Source: an uncultured Collinsella sp. (GTDB lineage Bacteria; Actinomycetota; Coriobacteriia; Coriobacteriales; Coriobacteriaceae). Taken from it: a stretch of DNA of 8,961 nucleotides. Within the stretch, counting starts at the first letter, position 1. Every line of letters begins with the position of its first letter. A model generated the notes under the pieces. The model was not told where the DNA came from. It made no database searches and saw only the letters and a list, made by a program, of their open reading frames with translations. The translations under genes were made by a program, and so were the position numbers. This document shows, in pieces, positions 6,198-8,961 of this stretch. The DNA is taken from positions 1 to 8,961 of the forward strand of contig CAUEQX010000076.1 in assembly GCA_959020035.1 (NCBI GenBank). The letters run 5' to 3'.

Positions 6198-6253
6198 GGA
6201 GAGCCTGTTTCTTATGTATAGAGTTTGGTCTCGGTAAAAAGATGCGATAACAT
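6192..6253 (+). promoter_or_regulatory. Candidate promoters for the cps genes
   Basis: Two weak sigma-70-type pairs are visible. TTTACA at 6192-6197 and TATAGA at 6217-6222 are 19 bases apart. TTGGTC at 6225-6230 and TAACAT at 6248-6253 have the ideal 17-base spacer. Either would give a leader of about 40-75 bases before the ATG at 6301. The region is clearly more AT-rich than the surrounding genes, as expected for a promoter. Confidence 0.4.
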
Positions 6254-6300
6254 ACGGACAGTTTTGTCAATCCGAACTGGGGAAATGAAAGGCAAGCTGC

Positions 6301-6957
6301 ATGACCCTTCTCGAACTGTTCCAGCTGCTGAAGAAGCACCTTAAGCTGGTCATCACCCTTCCGGTGGTCTGCGCGATCGCCATGGGCATCGTGTCCTTCG
6401 TTGCGATGGACAACACCTACACCGCGACGACGAGCATGTACATTCTCGCCAAAACCGACGATAGCGGTCAGATGAGCTACAACGATCTCTCGGCGAGCCA
6501 GATGCTTTCCAACGATATCGCCACGCTGCTGGATAGCGATAGCGTTAAGAGCGGTGCTGCCAATGAGCTGGGCCTTGCTGACTTGGATGACTACCAGGTG
6601 GCTGTTTCCTGCGAGAGCACCACGCGTGTCATTACGCTTTCGGTTACCGGCACCGATGCCAAGGAGACGGCTAAGGTCGCAAAGGCCATGGCCAGCTCGG
6701 TGAGTACGGTCGCTCAGAACGTCGGCGCTGCCCAGAGCATCAACGTTATCGACGAGGCTAAGACTCCCGAAGTCCCCAGCGGCCCCAAGCGTATGCTGTA
6801 CGTTGCTGTCGCGTTCCTCGCGGGCATCTTTATCGCAGTTGCCTATGTCGTTTTGGCAGACATGCTCAACACCCGCATCCGCGGTGCCGAAGAGGCAGAA
6901 GAGCTCCTGGGCATTCCCGTTGTTGGCCGAATTCCGGCTATGAAAGGTGGTAAATAG
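6301..6957 (+). CDS. cpsC: Wzz/CpsC-type polysaccharide chain-length regulator and kinase adaptor
   Basis: Polysaccharide co-polymerase of 218 residues, the membrane adaptor half of a Gram-positive-style split tyrosine kinase. The N-terminal Wzz domain begins TLLELFQLLKKH, with a first transmembrane helix at about 15-37. The extracytoplasmic part (about 38-163) contains YTATTSMYILAKTDD and a helical middle. A proline-containing stretch (PEVPSGPKR, about 156-164) leads into a second helix at about 165-187. The cytoplasmic tail carries EEAEELLGIPVVGRIP, the conserved segment that normally activates the CpsD kinase. AAAGG at 6288-6292 lies eight bases before the start. The next gene begins two bases after this stop. 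The family is certain; the polymer it controls is unknown, because no glycosyltransferases lie in the window. Confidence 0.92.
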   Translation: MTLLELFQLLKKHLKLVITLPVVCAIAMGIVSFVAMDNTYTATTSMYILAKTDDSGQMSYNDLSASQMLSNDIATLLDSDSVKSGAANELGLADLDDYQVAVSCESTTRVITLSVTGTDAKETAKVAKAMASSVSTVAQNVGAAQSINVIDEAKTPEVPSGPKRMLYVAVAFLAGIFIAVAYVVLADMLNTRIRGAEEAEELLGIPVVGRIPAMKGGK

Positions 6958-6959
6958 GC

Positions 6960-7697
6960 ATGGCTAAGGCAAAGAACACCGATAAGCTCGTTGTACAGAA
7001 TGCCGCCAAGACCCTTCTGGCCAACATCCGCTTTGCGAGCGTGGACGACCCCATTCGCACCATCACCGTTACGTCCTCGATTCCCAACGAGGGCAAGTCT
7101 ACGGTTTCCATCAACCTTGCCCAGGCTATCGCCACCAGCGGCAAGAGCGTCCTGCTGGTCGAGGCTGATATGCGTCGCAGGTCCCTTGCCGATATGCTCG
7201 GCGTCCGCTCCCGCGGCGGACTCTATGCAGTCCTTTCCGAGCAGGTTTCTATTGACCAGGCGATTGTCGAGACGGGTCAGAAGAACTTCTACTTCCTCGA
7301 TGCCGAGCCGCATATTCCCAATCCTGCCGACATCATCGTCTCTCACCGCTTTGCCAAGCTGGTAAAGGCACTGTCCGCCAAGTTCCAGTACGTCATCTTT
7401 GATGCTCCCCCGGTCGGCACCTTCATCGATGCTGCCGAGATCGCAAGTCTGACCGACGGTGCGCTTTTTGTCGTGCGTGAGGACTTCACCAAGCGCGAGG
7501 AGGCGCTCAACGCCATCGGTCAGCTTAAGAAGTCCGAGAAGGTCAAGCTCATCGGTACCGTTATGAACTACTGCGAGACCGAGACCAGCGAGTACTACTA
7601 CTCCTACTACACCAAGGACGGTAAGAAGGTGAAGAAGGGCTCCGACGATCAGGGGACTTCCAAAAAGGGCATCTTCACCAACCGAGCAAACGTTTAG
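6960..7697 (+). CDS. cpsD: CpsD-type bacterial tyrosine kinase
   Basis: Cytoplasmic BY-kinase of 245 residues that autophosphorylates and works with the preceding adaptor to regulate polysaccharide assembly. It has Walker A SIPNEGKST at 40-48, Walker A' LLVEADMRR at 65-73, and Walker B YVIFDAPPV at 144-152 with D148. Walker A' has Glu68 where the usual hydrophobic-DxDxR motif has its first Asp; D70 and R72 are kept. The C-terminus carries the tyrosine cluster EYYYSYY (five Tyr at 212-217), the expected autophosphorylation tail, followed by a Lys-rich end. AAAGGTGG at 6943-6950 sits in the end of the upstream gene and indicates translational coupling. It lacks membrane helices, as in Gram-positive enzymes where kinase and adaptor are separate proteins. 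Confidence 0.93.
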   Translation: MAKAKNTDKLVVQNAAKTLLANIRFASVDDPIRTITVTSSIPNEGKSTVSINLAQAIATSGKSVLLVEADMRRRSLADMLGVRSRGGLYAVLSEQVSIDQAIVETGQKNFYFLDAEPHIPNPADIIVSHRFAKLVKALSAKFQYVIFDAPPVGTFIDAAEIASLTDGALFVVREDFTKREEALNAIGQLKKSEKVKLIGTVMNYCETETSEYYYSYYTKDGKKVKKGSDDQGTSKKGIFTNRANV

Positions 7698-7714
7698 TTG
7701 ATTAAGGCTGACCT

Positions 7715-8365
7715 ATGCGTGACATTCATTGCCATATCTTGCCGGGTGTAGACGACGGCGCCGCCGATCTCGATGAGAGCTTGGCGATGCTCGAGGCTGC
7801 CAAGCGGGCCGGTGTAACCAGAATCGTTTGCACTCCTCACTGCCGTGATCCCTATTTTGATTACGACAAGATGTGGGATGCCTTTGAGCTGCTGCGTGAT
7901 AACGCTGACGGTTTTCCGCTCCAGATGGGCTTCGAGGTCAACCATCGAAAGCTCGTTGAGCTTGGTATCGATGCCGCGGAGCACTTGCATTTCGATGGGA
8001 CCAACGAGTTTCTGCTCGAGCTTTCGACGCATGCCGATGCGTATGCGTTTAGAGAGTACGAGAACACGATTTACGATTTGCAGTGCCGTGGTTACCAGGT
8101 GATTATCGCTCATCCTGAGCGCTATCGTGCGGTTCAAAAGGATGTAAGCGTGGCGGAGCGCCTGGTCGATATGGGCTGCAAGCTGCAGGCTTCGGCGGAC
8201 TTTATTGCCGGCGGTCGCTTTGGTCGCGAGAAAAAGCCGGCACAGCGCCTGTTCGATCAGAACCTGTACAGCTTCATCGCGAGCGATGCCCATAACGTGG
8301 GTCATTACGACTGCCTGGCGAAGGCTCGCGCGAAGTTTAGCGTGCGCGGAGCTCATTTTCGCTAA
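7715..8365 (+). CDS. cpsB: CpsB-type PHP-family protein-tyrosine phosphatase
   Basis: Metal-dependent phosphatase of the PHP fold, which removes phosphate from the CpsD tyrosine tail and so completes the phosphorylation cycle. Of 216 residues, the visible metal and catalytic candidates are H5 and H7 in DIHCHILPGVDDGA, H42 in TPHCRDPYF, E74 in GFEVN, E102 in LLELS, H133 and R136 in AHPERY, and D191 and H193 in SDAHN. The second His of the usual TPHH is Cys43 here. At 216 residues it is somewhat shorter than the roughly 240-250 typical of CpsB, and it ends soon after SDAHN. TAAGG at 7703-7707 is seven bases before the ATG. It follows cpsD by 17 bases in one operon. The gene order adaptor-kinase-phosphatase differs from streptococci, where the phosphatase comes first. 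Confidence 0.92.
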   Translation: MRDIHCHILPGVDDGAADLDESLAMLEAAKRAGVTRIVCTPHCRDPYFDYDKMWDAFELLRDNADGFPLQMGFEVNHRKLVELGIDAAEHLHFDGTNEFLLELSTHADAYAFREYENTIYDLQCRGYQVIIAHPERYRAVQKDVSVAERLVDMGCKLQASADFIAGGRFGREKKPAQRLFDQNLYSFIASDAHNVGHYDCLAKARAKFSVRGAHFR

Positions 8366-8404
8366 TATCTGTCCCTAACGTTCGCATTGAATGAAAGGGC
8401 AGCC

Positions 8405-8905
8405 ATGGATATTCAACTTAAGACGGGATGTTTTGATGACGCGGCGTTGGTGCGCCGCGTCGTTTTTATAGACGAGCAGGGCTACGAGAATGAGTTCGAC
8501 GCTATCGACGAGGATCCAAACTGCATTCATGTGACGCTCTATGTAGACGGCGAGCTTGCCGGTTGCTCGCGCGTGTTTCCCGAAGAGCTTGAGCGCGTGG
8601 CTGACGCAGAGGCCCCGGTGTTGCCGGCATGCGACATGGACGAAGGCGTTGCGGCGGGGGAGACCTACATTATGGGGCGCGTCGCCGTGCTGCCGGCTAT
8701 GCGTCGTCGCGGACTGGCGAGTGCGATCGTCGAGGCCAGTGCTTCGTGTGCACGCGATGCCGGCGCTAAGCTTATTAAGCTGCATGCGCAGGAATACGTG
8801 TTGCCGCTCTATGCAAAGGCGGGCTACACGCAAATTGCCCCGGTAGATTACGAAGACGAGGGCCAGCCCCATGTCTGGATGGCCAAGCGCGTAGATGGCA
8901 GATAG
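8405..8905 (+). CDS. GNAT-family N-acetyltransferase
   Basis: Small cytoplasmic acetyl-CoA-dependent acetyltransferase of 166 residues. The core motif A lies at about 91-112: GRVAVLPAMRRRGLA, whose R100-R101-R102-G103-L104-A105 is the pyrophosphate-binding loop. LYAKAGY at 135-141 is the later motif B region. The N-terminal VFIDEQGYENEFDAIDED resembles the ElaA/YjcF branch of GNAT proteins. The ATG at 8405 is preferred because GAAAGGG at 8393-8399 is five bases upstream; the frame is also open from a TTG at 8387. It follows cpsB by 39 bases with no terminator, so it may be co-transcribed. The substrate cannot be read from the sequence: a sugar precursor of the exopolysaccharide is possible, but a housekeeping amine acetylase is equally plausible. 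Confidence 0.85.
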   Translation: MDIQLKTGCFDDAALVRRVVFIDEQGYENEFDAIDEDPNCIHVTLYVDGELAGCSRVFPEELERVADAEAPVLPACDMDEGVAAGETYIMGRVAVLPAMRRRGLASAIVEASASCARDAGAKLIKLHAQEYVLPLYAKAGYTQIAPVDYEDEGQPHVWMAKRVDGR

Positions 8906-8921
8906 AGACGTTCCTTTTAAT

Positions 8922-8961
8922 ATGAGCAGGACATTGTCAAGAGGCAAAATCGGGCCTGGCC
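8922..8961 (+). CDS. Possible start of a further gene at the right edge
   Basis: An ATG at 8922 opens a frame beginning MSRTLSRGKIGPG that stays open to the window end. There is no Shine-Dalgarno sequence, although an AT-rich TTTTAATAT lies directly in front of it (8915-8923). Thirteen codons are too few to identify anything, and the frame could be chance. Confidence 0.2.
   Translation, partial: MSRTLSRGKIGPG

Noticed and set aside
6285..6344. Short 19-codon frame starting at the ATG just before cpsC
   Set aside because: GGGG is only two bases from its ATG, it overlaps the cpsC start out of frame, and its sequence shows nothing recognisable; a leader peptide cannot be supported.
7694..8356. 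Minus-strand open frame of 220 codons opposite cpsB
   Set aside because: It mirrors the PHP phosphatase gene exactly and has no motifs; the plus strand carries all the catalytic residues.

Overview
The window is high-GC, densely coded and almost entirely in one direction. It looks like a chromosomal segment of an actinobacterium of the class Coriobacteriia, possibly Collinsella. That guess rests on base composition, on the pairing of VanR/VanS-like regulators with Firmicutes-style Pho and capsule genes, and on general familiarity; no search was run. Ten protein genes are supported, plus one doubtful start at the right edge. There are no RNA genes, CRISPR arrays, insertion sequences or attachment sites, and no gene-free stretch longer than 300 bases.

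Layout. (1) Positions 1-747, minus strand: the N-terminal part of a secreted penicillin-binding-protein-type D-alanyl-D-alanine carboxypeptidase, cut off by the left edge. (2) Positions 945-2905, plus strand and divergent from it: a response regulator and histidine kinase that closely resemble enterococcal VanR and VanS, with no vancomycin ligase genes in view. (3) Positions 3009-6105: the phosphate ABC-transporter ATPase PstB, then a PhoB-like regulator and a PhoR-like membrane kinase. The usual partners pstS, pstC, pstA and phoU are not here. (4) Positions 6301-8365: a three-gene exopolysaccharide tyrosine-phosphorylation module, made of a CpsC/Wzz-type membrane adaptor, a CpsD-type bacterial tyrosine kinase and a CpsB-type PHP phosphatase. 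(5) Positions 8405-8905: a GNAT acetyltransferase.

How the genes fit together. All the recognised systems relate to the cell envelope. The VanRS-like pair probably senses a wall-related signal, and the divergent carboxypeptidase, which trims peptidoglycan stem peptides, is an obvious candidate target. PstB and PhoBR handle phosphate uptake and the phosphate-starvation response. The Cps genes set exopolysaccharide chain length and export through a kinase/phosphatase cycle. A hairpin at 6131-6159 separates phoR from the cps genes, so the capsule block probably has its own promoter.

The most interesting non-coding signals are two copies of the palindrome TATCGATA exactly 20 bp apart in front of pstB, a perfect 14-bp palindrome placed like an operator in the pstB-phoB gap, and a TTTTAC direct repeat 21 bp apart in front of the cps genes. 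No wholly new system is evident. The promising angles are the regulatory wiring and the reassortment of VanRS-like sensing with housekeeping wall genes.
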